A stretch of 15,503 nt of DNA from Spirochaetales bacterium. Lineage in GTDB: Bacteria > Spirochaetota > Spirochaetia > SZUA-6 > DRHE01. The notes below the pieces were generated by a model. That model was not told where the DNA came from and did no database searches. It saw only the letters and a program-made list of their open reading frames with translations. Numbering within the stretch: position 1 is the stretch's first letter; every line of letters begins with the position of its first letter. Shown here one piece after another: positions 5,961-13,821 of the stretch. The position numbers were made by a program, and so were the translations under genes. The DNA lies in NCBI GenBank assembly GCA_016930895.1, contig JAFGFV010000204.1, positions 1 through 15,503 on the forward strand, in the 5' to 3' direction.

Positions 5961-6889
5961 AGCAGGGGCACCAGGATCGGGACCGCCGTGGACAGGAGCG
6001 CGCCCGAGGCCACGGAAAAGGGCACCGAGCGGGGCCCGCAGCTCTTTTCGATGAGCGGCAGGGTCACATCCATGCTCGTGGCCCCGGCCACGCCGATGGC
6101 TACGTAGGAATAGCGGCCGCGGGCCAGCAGGGGGATCAAGATGAGCGCTAAGGCCTCCCTGAACATGTTGGCCAGGAAAGCCGTGGCGCCCAGCGTGGGG
6201 CCGTCCAGCTCGATCAGCAGGACACCGGATAGGGAATACCAGCCGAAGCCGGCCGACAGGGCCAGGCCGGAACCGAGCCGCTGCCTCAGCAGGAGCGCGA
6301 GCGCTCCTCCGCCGGCCAGCGTCCCCAGGGCGGTCCCCACCGGCAGGATCCAGAGGCTGTGGTCCAGGAGCTCGCGCAGCCGCAGCCCGCTGCGGGCCAG
6401 GGTGATCCCGATCAGGAACAAGAGCCCGTAGAGGATCCAGGTGATGACCGATTCGGGGCGCAGCTCCCGCAGGAGCGGCAGGAAGCGTCCGGTCAGGATT
6501 CCCGCTGCCAGCACCCCCAGGAGCCGGAGCGGGTCGGCCAGGGCTTTGCGCTCGAGCCCTCCCAAGGTTCTTGGGGCCGGCGGGGTGACTGCCTGCGCCG
6601 GGCGGCGCCCTCGGGGCGCGGAGAGCCGGAACATGAGGGACAGGACCAGGATCGTCCCGCCGATGGTGGCGGCCGCGTACAGCAGCCCCTGCAGCCCGAT
6701 GCGCCCGAAGCTCCGCACTGCTTCCTCCGTGCGTCCGATCCTGAACCCCATGGTAAAGATGAGCACGTACAGCACGGCGGCGGTTACCCGCCGCAGCAGC
6801 TGGGACGGAAGCGGCCGCAGCAGGCGGCTCGCCGCCACGCCGAGCAGCAGGGCGGCAAGCAGGCTGGCCAGGTACAGGAGCTGAGACAT
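5945..6889 (-). CDS. lysO: LysO-family lysine exporter (YbjE/DUF340), 314 aa
   Basis: This is a hydrophobic inner-membrane protein with about eight predicted helices and short loops. A Pro- and Arg-rich cytosolic loop lies around 89-118. The family signatures are in the C-terminal half: GFGWYSLSGVLL (214-225), LGATAFLANMFREALA (233-248) and GATSMDVTLPLIEKSCG (269-285). LysO in E. coli exports L-lysine and the toxic analogue thialysine; the specificity here is inferred from family. ATG at 6889 is preceded by GAGGG at very short distance, and a promoter 8 bases upstream predicts a leader of at most about 2 bases. It overlaps mscS tail to tail, with no terminator between them. No lysine riboswitch is visible upstream. 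Confidence 0.88.
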   Translation of the reverse strand: MSQLLYLASLLAALLLGVAASRLLRPLPSQLLRRVTAAVLYVLIFTMGFRIGRTEEAVRSFGRIGLQGLLYAAATIGGTILVLSLMFRLSAPRGRRPAQAVTPPAPRTLGGLERKALADPLRLLGVLAAGILTGRFLPLLRELRPESVITWILYGLLFLIGITLARSGLRLRELLDHSLWILPVGTALGTLAGGGALALLLRQRLGSGLALSAGFGWYSLSGVLLIELDGPTLGATAFLANMFREALALILIPLLARGRYSYVAIGVAGATSMDVTLPLIEKSCGPRSVPFSVASGALLSTAVPILVPLLYPLG

Positions 6890-6897
6890 CGCCCTCG

Positions 6898-6926
6898 GTT
6901 GTAGCGGGTTTCGGCTGAGCTGTCAA
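6898..6926 (-). promoter_or_regulatory. Promoter of lysO
   Basis: On the minus strand a perfect TTGACA (6921-6926), 17-base spacer, and TACAAC (6898-6903; 4 of 6 matches). The -10 ends only 8 bases before the lysO ATG, so transcription would start within about 2 bases of the start codon or at it. Confidence 0.6.
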
Positions 6927-6974
6927 TTCGCCCGTCCCGGGTGTGTGAACTCCACGCCGGTTGCGGCGGCAGTC

Positions 6975-7026
6975 AACAGAAAGGCCCCCGCCGGAGGGAC
7001 CAAAACAGATGTCCCCGGCGGGGGCC
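6975..7026 (-). terminator. Rho-independent terminator-like hairpin after htrA
   Basis: A perfect 12-base inverted repeat (GGCCCCCGCCGG at 6983-6994 and its complement at 7015-7026) is followed, on the minus strand, by a short T-rich stretch (TTTCTGTT). It lies 28 bases after the htrA stop at 7054. The loop is long (20 bases) and the T-run is interrupted, but the stem is entirely G+C. It insulates htrA from lysO. Confidence 0.75.
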
Positions 7027-7053
7027 AGGCCGTACGTCGGACGGGCGGGGGGG

Positions 7054-8553
7054 CTACCGCGGCAGCCCGATGACGATCTCGGTTTCCTGCCGGTACAGCC
7101 GTATCATGACTTCCCGGCCGGAGGAGGCGTTCATGAGCCGGTAGAAGTCGGCCGCGTCGCGGACCTCCTGGTCGTCGATCTTGAGAATCACGTCGCCCTG
7201 CCGGAAGCCCGCGGTCGCAGAAGGTGAGCCCTCCTGCACGATGGTGACCAGCACCCCCTCGAGGCGCTCCGGGATGCTCAGCTGCTTGCGCAGGTCCGGC
7301 ACCAGCGGGGCGATGTACATCCCCGGCCACAGGTTCTTGCTCTGCTGAGCGATTTCCTTGTCCTCTGCCCGAATGGCCAGCTTGATCGACAGGCTCACGG
7401 GTTCTCCGTCCCGCAGGAGCCGCACCTCGTAGTCGTTCTCCGGCGGGAGGTTGCCTACGACCTTGGTCAGCTCGTCCGCGTTGCGGATGTTCCGCTGCCC
7501 CACCCGGGTGATGTAGTCCCCCGGCCGCACGCCCGCCTTGTGCGCAGGGGATCCCTTGAAGATGTTGAAGACGAAGGCCCCGCGGGCGTCCCCGATCTCG
7601 AACTGCTCCCGGAAGTCCGGGAAGCGCTGGTCATCCAGGTCCCCGATCTGGACTCCCAGCCAGCCGTACTCCACCCGCCCCTTGGAGATGATCTCGTCGA
7701 TGGTCTTCCTGGCGGTGTTCGCCGGCACGGCGAATCCCAGTCCGGCGCTGGAGCCCGTGCGCGAGGCGATCCAGGTATTGATGCCGATCACCTCGCCGCT
7801 CAGGTTGACCAGGGCCCCGCCCGAGTTGCCGGGGTTGATCGAAGCGTCGGTCTGGATGTAGTCGGTCAGGTTGGCGATCTGGGCACCCGCTTCCGCCTGC
7901 CGGCCCAGCGCACTGACGATCCCCATGGTTATCGTGGACTCGAAACCGAAGGGGTTCCCGACGGCCAGCACCAGGTCTCCGACCTGGAGCTGGTCGGAGT
8001 CTCCGAGTACCGCCACCGGCACCTCTTCCCGGGTCTCGAACACCACCAGGGCCAGGTCGCGGCGGGGATCGGAACCTACCAGCTTGCCCTTGAACTCCCG
8101 GCCATCGTACAGGTTGATGCTGATCTCCTCCGCCTGGCCGGCCACGTGATTGTTGGTCAGGACGTAGACCTTGTTGCCGTCCTTGCGCACGATGACGCCG
8201 GACCCCAGCCCGGGCTGCCGGAACTCCCGTTCCTGGGAGTCGCCCTGCTCAGGGGTGCCGGGCCCGAAGAAGAAATCCCACGGCGATTGGGAGCGCGGGA
8301 TGCGCTGGGTGATCACCTCGATCGTGTTGATCTCCACCACCACCGGAAGTGCAGCCTGGGCCACCTCCCGGAAGGAATACTGGATCTGCTCCAGGCTGGG
8401 ACTGATCGGTGCCGAGCGCACGGGCGTGGCCGTGGCCGAACCGCCGGAGTCCGGCTCTCTCTGTCCGGAGCTGTATGCCTGGGTGCAGGCCATAACCAGA
8501 AGCGCCGCCAGGACAACGCTCGTTATCAGCAGCGCAGTGCGTTTTCGTTGCAT
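7054..8553 (-). CDS. degP: HtrA/DegP-family serine protease with lipoprotein signal and two PDZ domains, 499 aa
   Basis: An envelope quality-control protease and chaperone. An N-terminal basic stretch and hydrophobic segment (2-22) end in LVMAC, giving a lipobox with Cys23, so the protein is probably lipid-anchored. A Ser/Gly-rich linker (24-52) precedes the protease domain, with catalytic His136 (TNNHV), Asp166 (RRDLALV) and Ser244 (NPGNSGG) all present. PDZ1 spans about 296-392 (GWLGVQI, AGVRPGDYI) and PDZ2 about 411-497 (AGFRQGDVILKID). ATG at 8553 has AGGAGG 5 bases upstream. It is transcribed alone: a hairpin follows and its own promoter precedes. Most DegP proteins are soluble periplasmic; a lipoprotein form is less usual. 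The symbol follows domain layout; DegQ or MucD are alternatives. Confidence 0.95.
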   Translation of the reverse strand: MQRKRTALLITSVVLAALLVMACTQAYSSGQREPDSGGSATATPVRSAPISPSLEQIQYSFREVAQAALPVVVEINTIEVITQRIPRSQSPWDFFFGPGTPEQGDSQEREFRQPGLGSGVIVRKDGNKVYVLTNNHVAGQAEEISINLYDGREFKGKLVGSDPRRDLALVVFETREEVPVAVLGDSDQLQVGDLVLAVGNPFGFESTITMGIVSALGRQAEAGAQIANLTDYIQTDASINPGNSGGALVNLSGEVIGINTWIASRTGSSAGLGFAVPANTARKTIDEIISKGRVEYGWLGVQIGDLDDQRFPDFREQFEIGDARGAFVFNIFKGSPAHKAGVRPGDYITRVGQRNIRNADELTKVVGNLPPENDYEVRLLRDGEPVSLSIKLAIRAEDKEIAQQSKNLWPGMYIAPLVPDLRKQLSIPERLEGVLVTIVQEGSPSATAGFRQGDVILKIDDQEVRDAADFYRLMNASSGREVMIRLYRQETEIVIGLPR

Positions 8554-8639
8554 CGTGACCTCCTGTCGAGCTTCGCCGCGGCCCTGGGGCCCGTACGAAG
8601 ATGCTCTTTGCGTGCTCAGAATTGGATCAACGCAATAGT

Positions 8640-8668
8640 AAGATAGTGAATCGGCGGCGGATCGGCAA
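8640..8668 (-). promoter_or_regulatory. Candidate promoter of htrA
   Basis: On the minus strand, TTGCCG (8663-8668), 17-base spacer, TATCTT (8640-8645). Each box matches the consensus at 4 of 6 positions. It would give a leader of roughly 80 bases, in contrast to the near-leaderless sirtuin and lysO genes. No sigma-E-like GAACTT box was seen. Confidence 0.4.
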
Positions 8669-8695
8669 TTCGCCCCTGGATTCCGGCGGGTCGGC

Positions 8696-9976
8696 CTACA
8701 CCACCGTGCCGGAGGGGACCACGGCGTTCTTGGGGATCACGATGATGCCGTCCCGCACGTGGTAGCAGCAGTAGTCCCCGTCCGGGCGCTCGAGGCTGTC
8801 GACCCCGATGCGGCAGAACTCGCCGATGCGGGCGTTCTTGTCGATGATTGCGCCCCGGATCAGGCTTCCCTTTCCGATCCCGATGTCGGGGATGTTCTGT
8901 TCCCGGTTGTGCTGCTTGTCTTCCGGCGACTCGTAGTAGTCCGCCCCCATGCACACCACTCCGTCGAGGCTGGCCCCGGACTCGATGACCGTCCGGATTC
9001 CGATGATCGAGTGCATGACGTTGGCATTGGTGATGATGCAGCCATCCGCGGTCAGACACTGGGTGATGATGCAGGAGTTGATCTTGGAGGCGGGGAGGTC
9101 CCGCCGGCGGGTGTAGATGGGGAAGCTCTCCTTGTAGAAGTCGAACTCCGGGCGAATCGTGGTCAGGCTGATGTTGGTGTTGTAGAACGAGCGGATCGTT
9201 CCGATGTCTTCCCAGTAGCCCGTGAAGATATAGCTCTGGACTTTGGCGGTCTGGATGCTGTTGGGAATGATCTCCTTGCCGAAGTCCGTAAAGTGGTTGT
9301 CCAGTGCCTGGTGCAGCGCGGCGGCGGAGAACACGTAGATCCCCATCGAGGCGAGGTACCGGCGCTCGGGGGACAGGCCCTCGATGCTCGCCGCCAGGGT
9401 TTCGGGGATCTCCAGCTCGCTGATATCCTGGTCCGGCGGAGGCTTCTCCACGAAACGGACGATCCTGCCCTTCTTGTCGACCTGCAGGATTCCGAAGTGC
9501 CGGGTTTTTTCCTTGCTCACCGGCGTTACCGCCACGCTGATATCGGCCCCGGTCGTGAGGTGATTGTGGAAGAAATCCTCCAGGTCCATCCGGTACAGCT
9601 GGTCTCCGGAGAGGATGATGTAGTAGTCGGGCCGGTGGTCGCGGAAATGGAACAGGTTCTTGCGGACCGCATCCGCCGTCCCCTCGTACCAGCCGGTGTG
9701 CTCGTAGGTCTGCTCGGCGGCGAGGATCTCGACGAAACCCTGGGTGAAGGTATCGAAGATGTAGGTGTTCGAGATGTGGTTGTGCAGCGATGCCGAGTTG
9801 AACTGGGTCAGGATGTAGATCTGCTTGAACCCGGAGTGGATCGAGCTGGATATGGGGATGTCCACGAGACGGTACTTGCCCCCGAACGGCACCGCCGGCT
9901 TGGCGCGCTCCTTGGTAAGCGGGAACAGTCTCTCTCCCTTTCCGCCGCCCAGCACGATCGACAGTACCTTGGTCAT
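8696..9976 (-). CDS. glgC: Glucose-1-phosphate adenylyltransferase (ADP-glucose pyrophosphorylase), 426 aa
   Basis: Makes ADP-glucose from glucose-1-phosphate and ATP, the committed step of glycogen synthesis. The N-terminal nucleotidyltransferase domain (1-295) has GGGKGERLFPLTKERAKP (10-27), FGGKYRLVDIPIS (31-43), WYEGTADAV (96-104), SGDQLYRMD (123-131), FVEKP (175-179, glucose-1-phosphate site) and GYWEDIGTI (253-261). The C-terminal left-handed beta helix (about 300-426) carries hexapeptide-like repeats such as IGIGKGSLIRGAIIDKNARIG. Residues 43-44 are Ser-Ser where most relatives have Ser-Asn. ATG at 9976 has GAGGAG 4 bases upstream and a strong promoter. Length is normal. No other glycogen gene is in view. 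Confidence 0.97.
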   Translation of the reverse strand: MTKVLSIVLGGGKGERLFPLTKERAKPAVPFGGKYRLVDIPISSSIHSGFKQIYILTQFNSASLHNHISNTYIFDTFTQGFVEILAAEQTYEHTGWYEGTADAVRKNLFHFRDHRPDYYIILSGDQLYRMDLEDFFHNHLTTGADISVAVTPVSKEKTRHFGILQVDKKGRIVRFVEKPPPDQDISELEIPETLAASIEGLSPERRYLASMGIYVFSAAALHQALDNHFTDFGKEIIPNSIQTAKVQSYIFTGYWEDIGTIRSFYNTNISLTTIRPEFDFYKESFPIYTRRRDLPASKINSCIITQCLTADGCIITNANVMHSIIGIRTVIESGASLDGVVCMGADYYESPEDKQHNREQNIPDIGIGKGSLIRGAIIDKNARIGEFCRIGVDSLERPDGDYCCYHVRDGIIVIPKNAVVPSGTVV

Positions 9977-10002
9977 AGCGCTCCTCTCGCCCGGACCCGT
10001 CC

Positions 10003-10031
10003 ATAATAGTGCCGCCTCGGGGAGGCGTCAA
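10003..10031 (-). promoter_or_regulatory. Promoter of glgC with an inverted repeat in the spacer
   Basis: On the minus strand, TTGACG (10026-10031), 17-base spacer, TATTAT (10003-10008); each matches the consensus at 5 of 6 positions. A perfect inverted repeat, CGCCTC and GAGGCG around 3 bases (10013-10027), fills much of the spacer and reaches into the -35 box, and could be an operator. The predicted leader is about 20 bases. Confidence 0.7.
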
Positions 10032-10094
10032 GAAAAACCAGATTCCGGGGCGAAGCCGCGAGGACGTGCGGGCTCCGGGACCCCCACACGGGCG

Positions 10095-10124
10095 TTGAGC
10101 CATGCCGTGCGCCAATGCTATGAT
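10095..10124 (+). promoter_or_regulatory. Promoter of the mrfA-mrfB operon
   Basis: TTGAGC (10095-10100), 18-base spacer, TATGAT (10119-10124; 5 of 6 matches), with TG one base before the -10 (an extended -10). The start point would be about 20 bases before the ATG at 10151. No LexA-type box was recognised. Confidence 0.6.
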
Positions 10125-10150
10125 GGCTGCGTTCGAGGCGAGGAGGGGAG

Positions 10151-12535
10151 ATGGTAGAGCGGGCAATCCGGACCCTGCGCGAGGACCCGGGGTTCATGAG
10201 CTGCGTGGCCCACTGGCAGGAGATCCCGCCGCGGGAGGGCCGCTACGCGGAGTTCCCGACGGAGGTCGATCCGCGCATCCTGAGCGCCCTGCGCTCCAAG
10301 GGGGTCGATCGGCTGTTCAGCCATCAGAGGGCCGCGTACGAGGCGGTGCGCGGCGGCGCCCACATCGTGGTGGTCACCCCCACCGCCTCGGGTAAGACCC
10401 TGGCCTACAACCTCCCGGTCCTCCAGACCCTGCTGGAGCAGCCGGAGGCCAAGGCCATGTACCTGTTTCCGACCAAGGCCCTCTCCCAGGACCAGCAGTC
10501 GGAGCTGAACGAGATCCTGATCGGAGGAGAGCTTCCGGTCAAGATCTTCACCTACGACGGGGACACCCCCCAGTCGATCCGCATCTCCGTGCGGGAGGAA
10601 GGTCGGGTGGTGATCACCAACCCGGACATGCTCCACACCGGGGTGCTGCCCAACCATCCCAAGTGGATCAAGTTCTTCCAGTCCTTGCGGTTCGTGGTCA
10701 TCGACGAGATTCACACCTACCGCGGGGTGTTCGGCTCCCACATGACGAACCTGATCCGCCGCCTCAAGCGGGTGGCGGGCTTCTACGGCTCCCGGCCCCA
10801 GTTCATCTGCTGCTCGGCCACCATCGGCAATCCTCGGGAGCTGGCCGAGCGCATCGTGGAAGAGCAGGTGGTGCTGCTCGACGACAACGGAGCCCCGGCG
10901 GGCACGCGGCACTTCGTGTTCTACAACCCTCCCCTGGTGGACCCCGTGCAGGGGATCCGCCGGGGCGTGGTCAAGGAGGCTCAGGGGATCGCCACCCGGC
11001 TGCTCAAGCAGAGAGTCAAGACGATTGTCTTTGCCCGCTCGCGCCTGCGCACCGAGCTCATCGCCTCCTACATCCGCGAGTCCCTCCGCAACCACTTCAC
11101 CCAGGACAGCCACCTGCGCATCGCTTCCTACCGGGGCGGCTACCTGCCCAACGAGCGCCGGGCCATCGAGCGGGGCCTGCGGCAGGGGGAGATCCTGGGG
11201 GTCGTATCCACGAACGCCCTCGAGCTGGGCATCGACATCGGGGGGCTGGACGTGTCGATCCTGGCGGGGTTTCCCGGCTCGATCGCCTCGACCTGGCAGC
11301 AGGCCGGCCGGGCCGGAAGGCGCGCCACGGTCAGCCTGTCGGTGCTGGTGGCCTCGGCCTCACCGATCGACCAGTACATCATCCGGCACCCGGAGTACTT
11401 TTTCGGGAAGAGCCCCGAGTCCGGGTGGGTGGACCCGGACAATGTCTTCATCCTCAACGACCAGCTCAAGTGCGCGGCTTTCGAGCTGCCCTTCGAGGAA
11501 GGGGAGCTCATGGCCGCGCGCTACCGCGAGCTGCTGGACTACCTGGAGGAGAACGGGGTGCTGCGGGCAAGCGGCGGCCGGTGGTTCTGGGCGGACCGCT
11601 CGTACCCGGCCGAGAAGATCTCCCTGCGCAGCTCCGCGCCGGGGAACATCGTGATCGTGGACACCACCCGGGGGCGGGACGAGGTGATCGGGGAGATGGA
11701 CAAGCCCTCCGCCAAGATGTACCTCTACGACGAGGCGATCTACATCCACCTGGGGGACCAGTACGTGGTCAGGAAGCTCGACCTGGAAAACCAGCGCTGC
11801 TACGTCGAGTCCACGGAGGTAAACTACTACACGGACTCGATCGTCAAGACGGACATCAAGCTCCTCGAGGAGGACGCCCGGGAACGGCGCTCCGGCATGG
11901 AGGCCGCCATCGGGGACATCCTGGTGCGCACCCAGGCCACCAAGTACAAGAAGCTCAAGTTCGGCACGCACGAGAACATCGGCTACGGGGAGATCGACCT
12001 GCCTGCCGACGAGATGCACACCCGCGCCGTGGTGCTCCTCTTTCCCCCCGGGACGGAAGCAGGAGCTGCCTTCGCCGCCGTGGGGGAAGAGCAGCGGCCG
12101 GTGGTGATGCAGCGCCTGGGCGTGCTGCTCAGGAACATCGCGCCGGTGTTCCTGCTGTGCGATTCCCGGGACATCGGGGTGGCGGATCGGCTCAAGGACC
12201 CGACCTACGAGTGCCCGTGCCTGTACGTCTACGACAGCTACCCCGGGGGCACGGGCCTTTCCGAGGGCTTCCTGGAGGCGACCGAGGAGATCCTGAGTGG
12301 GGCCCTGGAGCTGGTGACGGGCTGCGCCTGCGCCGAGGGCTGCCCCTCCTGCATCGGACCGCCGGCGGAGGTGACAGGCTTCAACCCCAAGCAGGTGGTC
12401 CTGGAGTTCCTTTCGGCGTGGTACGGGGCGGCCGGAGCGCGATCAGCGGGCGCAGATGCGGCTGCAGACGGGCACCCGTCCGTGGGCAGCGATCCGGCTG
12501 TCGACGGGCCGCCTCCGGGGGAGCGCGCCCGGTGA
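10151..12535 (+). CDS. mrfA: DEAD/DEAH-type helicase with C-terminal DUF1998/MrfA zinc domain, 794 aa
   Basis: An ATP-dependent superfamily 2 DNA helicase. Motifs in order: FSHQ (56-59), Walker A TPTASGKT (76-83), FPTKALSQDQ (106-115), DEIH (185-188), SAT (222-224), and VSTNALELGID (352-362) with QQAGRAGRR (383-391) in the second RecA domain. The C-terminal region has the family's YDSYPGGTGLSE (694-705) and a four-Cys zinc site (Cys725, 727, 731, 734). This architecture and the exonuclease gene that follows match MrfA (YprA) of Bacillus subtilis, which acts with MrfB in mitomycin C lesion repair. ATG at 10151 has AGGAGG 4 bases upstream. The last ~35 residues are a low-complexity Ala/Asp/Gly/Pro tail. 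The stop overlaps the next start by 4 bases (GTGA). Confidence 0.93.
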   Translation: MVERAIRTLREDPGFMSCVAHWQEIPPREGRYAEFPTEVDPRILSALRSKGVDRLFSHQRAAYEAVRGGAHIVVVTPTASGKTLAYNLPVLQTLLEQPEAKAMYLFPTKALSQDQQSELNEILIGGELPVKIFTYDGDTPQSIRISVREEGRVVITNPDMLHTGVLPNHPKWIKFFQSLRFVVIDEIHTYRGVFGSHMTNLIRRLKRVAGFYGSRPQFICCSATIGNPRELAERIVEEQVVLLDDNGAPAGTRHFVFYNPPLVDPVQGIRRGVVKEAQGIATRLLKQRVKTIVFARSRLRTELIASYIRESLRNHFTQDSHLRIASYRGGYLPNERRAIERGLRQGEILGVVSTNALELGIDIGGLDVSILAGFPGSIASTWQQAGRAGRRATVSLSVLVASASPIDQYIIRHPEYFFGKSPESGWVDPDNVFILNDQLKCAAFELPFEEGELMAARYRELLDYLEENGVLRASGGRWFWADRSYPAEKISLRSSAPGNIVIVDTTRGRDEVIGEMDKPSAKMYLYDEAIYIHLGDQYVVRKLDLENQRCYVESTEVNYYTDSIVKTDIKLLEEDARERRSGMEAAIGDILVRTQATKYKKLKFGTHENIGYGEIDLPADEMHTRAVVLLFPPGTEAGAAFAAVGEEQRPVVMQRLGVLLRNIAPVFLLCDSRDIGVADRLKDPTYECPCLYVYDSYPGGTGLSEGFLEATEEILSGALELVTGCACAEGCPSCIGPPAEVTGFNPKQVVLEFLSAWYGAAGARSAGADAAADGHPSVGSDPAVDGPPPGERAR

Positions 12536-13821
12536 GCGACCCGGTGGGTCCGACGGGCGCAACGGGTCCCGTTCGTTCCGGAGATCCCGGGCCGGGCGCG
12601 GGCGCGCTCGCTCGGCGCCTGCGCTACCTGGGCGGGTTCGAGCGCGCCGATCCGGGAGAGGGTGGGGCGCCAGCGGGTCCCGCCGGGGCGCGGAGTCGGC
12701 GCGGCGGGCGGCCGCCGGTGGCGCGGGCCCTGTCCGGCTGGGATCGGGTCGGGGAGCTCACGTGGCGGCGCCTGGTGCGCAGGGAGAACCCGCTGGAGGG
12801 GGAGCCGTTGTCGGAGTTCCTGCTCCCCCCGGGGTACCGCGCCGAAGACCTGCTGTTCTTCGACACGGAAACCACGGGGCTTTCCGGAGGCGCGGGCAAC
12901 TACGTGTTTCTCTTCGGCTCGGCCCGCCTCGAGGGGCGGGAGCTGGTCTCGGAGCAGCTGTTCCTGGGGGACTTCCCCGGGGAGCCGGAGTTCCTGGAGG
13001 CCCTGGCCGAGCGCCTGCGGCAGCACCGGCTGTTTCTCTCCTACAACGGCCGCGCCTTCGATGCCCCGCTGCTCAAGTCGCGTTTCGTGCTGAACCGCAT
13101 GGAGTTCGAGCTCGAGCGCCAGGAGGACCTGCTGTTCTGGGCGCGGCGCCTGTGGCGACGATGGCTGCCCAACTGCTCCCTGGGCAGCGTCGAGCGGGAG
13201 ATCCTGGGGATCGAGCGCCCGGAGGACGTGCCGGGCTGGGAAGTCCCGGGCATCTACCTGAGCTACCTGGCTACGGGCGAGGAAACCCGCCTTCCTCTCG
13301 TGATGGAGCACAATCTGCAGGACGTGCTGTCGCTGGTCCGGCTGTACGGCCACCTGAATGGGCTGCTGGGGTGCGAACGGCTGCCAGCCGGTGCGGACGG
13401 CGCCGCCCTGGGCAGCTACCTGCTCCGGCTGGGCCAGCGCCGCGGGGCGTCGGTGCTGCGGGAGTCCTTCAGCGCCGGAGACCAGCGGGCCGGCAGGGCG
13501 CTGAGCCTGCACTACAAGCGGCTCGGGGAGTGGGAGCGCGCCGCTTCGCTGTGGGAAGGCATGGTGGGGGAGCGCAGTCTGTTTGCCGCAGTGGAGCTGG
13601 CGAAGTACCACGAGCACAGGCGGCGGGATCCGCGCACGGCCCTCCGGTGGGTGGGGGCCGCGGAGGCGTGGGGTCTGCCCCTGTCGAGGGAGGAGCGCAC
13701 CGCGCTGGCGCACCGGCGCCGGCGGCTGGAGCGCAAGTGCACCGGCAGGGACGAAGCCCCGGGGCCGGCGAAGGGCGGGGCGAGAGGCGACGGGGCCGGG
13801 GGGACCCCTCAGCGCTGGTAG
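12532..13821 (+). CDS. mrfB: DnaQ-like DEDDh exonuclease with TPR region, MrfB/YprB family, 429 aa
   Basis: The nuclease domain spans about 105-275 and shows the ribonuclease H-like DEDDh set: Asp111 and Glu113 in FFDTETTGL, Asp177 in YNGRAFDAPLLKSR, and His260 with Asp264 in EHNLQDV. A helical region with TPR-like repeats (about 315-385, ALSLHYKRLGEWERAASLWE and similar) follows, as in Bacillus MrfB, the partner of MrfA. Start is GTG at 12532, with GGGGGAG 8 bases upstream, overlapping the mrfA stop. The first ~60 residues are Gly/Pro/Arg/Ala-rich and probably disordered; the frame continues open upstream inside mrfA, but those codons belong to mrfA in another frame. The 3' end overlaps the convergent acetyltransferase gene by 13 bases. 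Role inferred from the pair: exonucleolytic processing of bulky DNA lesions. Confidence 0.92.
   Translation: MSDPVGPTGATGPVRSGDPGPGAGALARRLRYLGGFERADPGEGGAPAGPAGARSRRGGRPPVARALSGWDRVGELTWRRLVRRENPLEGEPLSEFLLPPGYRAEDLLFFDTETTGLSGGAGNYVFLFGSARLEGRELVSEQLFLGDFPGEPEFLEALAERLRQHRLFLSYNGRAFDAPLLKSRFVLNRMEFELERQEDLLFWARRLWRRWLPNCSLGSVEREILGIERPEDVPGWEVPGIYLSYLATGEETRLPLVMEHNLQDVLSLVRLYGHLNGLLGCERLPAGADGAALGSYLLRLGQRRGASVLRESFSAGDQRAGRALSLHYKRLGEWERAASLWEGMVGERSLFAAVELAKYHEHRRRDPRTALRWVGAAEAWGLPLSREERTALAHRRRRLERKCTGRDEAPGPAKGGARGDGAGGTPQRW

Noticed and set aside
8616..10166. Long leftward frame overlapping glgC (516 codons)
   Set aside because: It is an alternative frame of glgC with low-complexity translation; glgC has the motifs, the ribosome-binding site and the promoter.
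10663..13821. Very long rightward open frame (1052 codons)
   Set aside because: Only the part from 12532 on is a real gene (mrfB); the first half is the +1 shadow of mrfA and gives Arg/Gly/Pro-rich nonsense.
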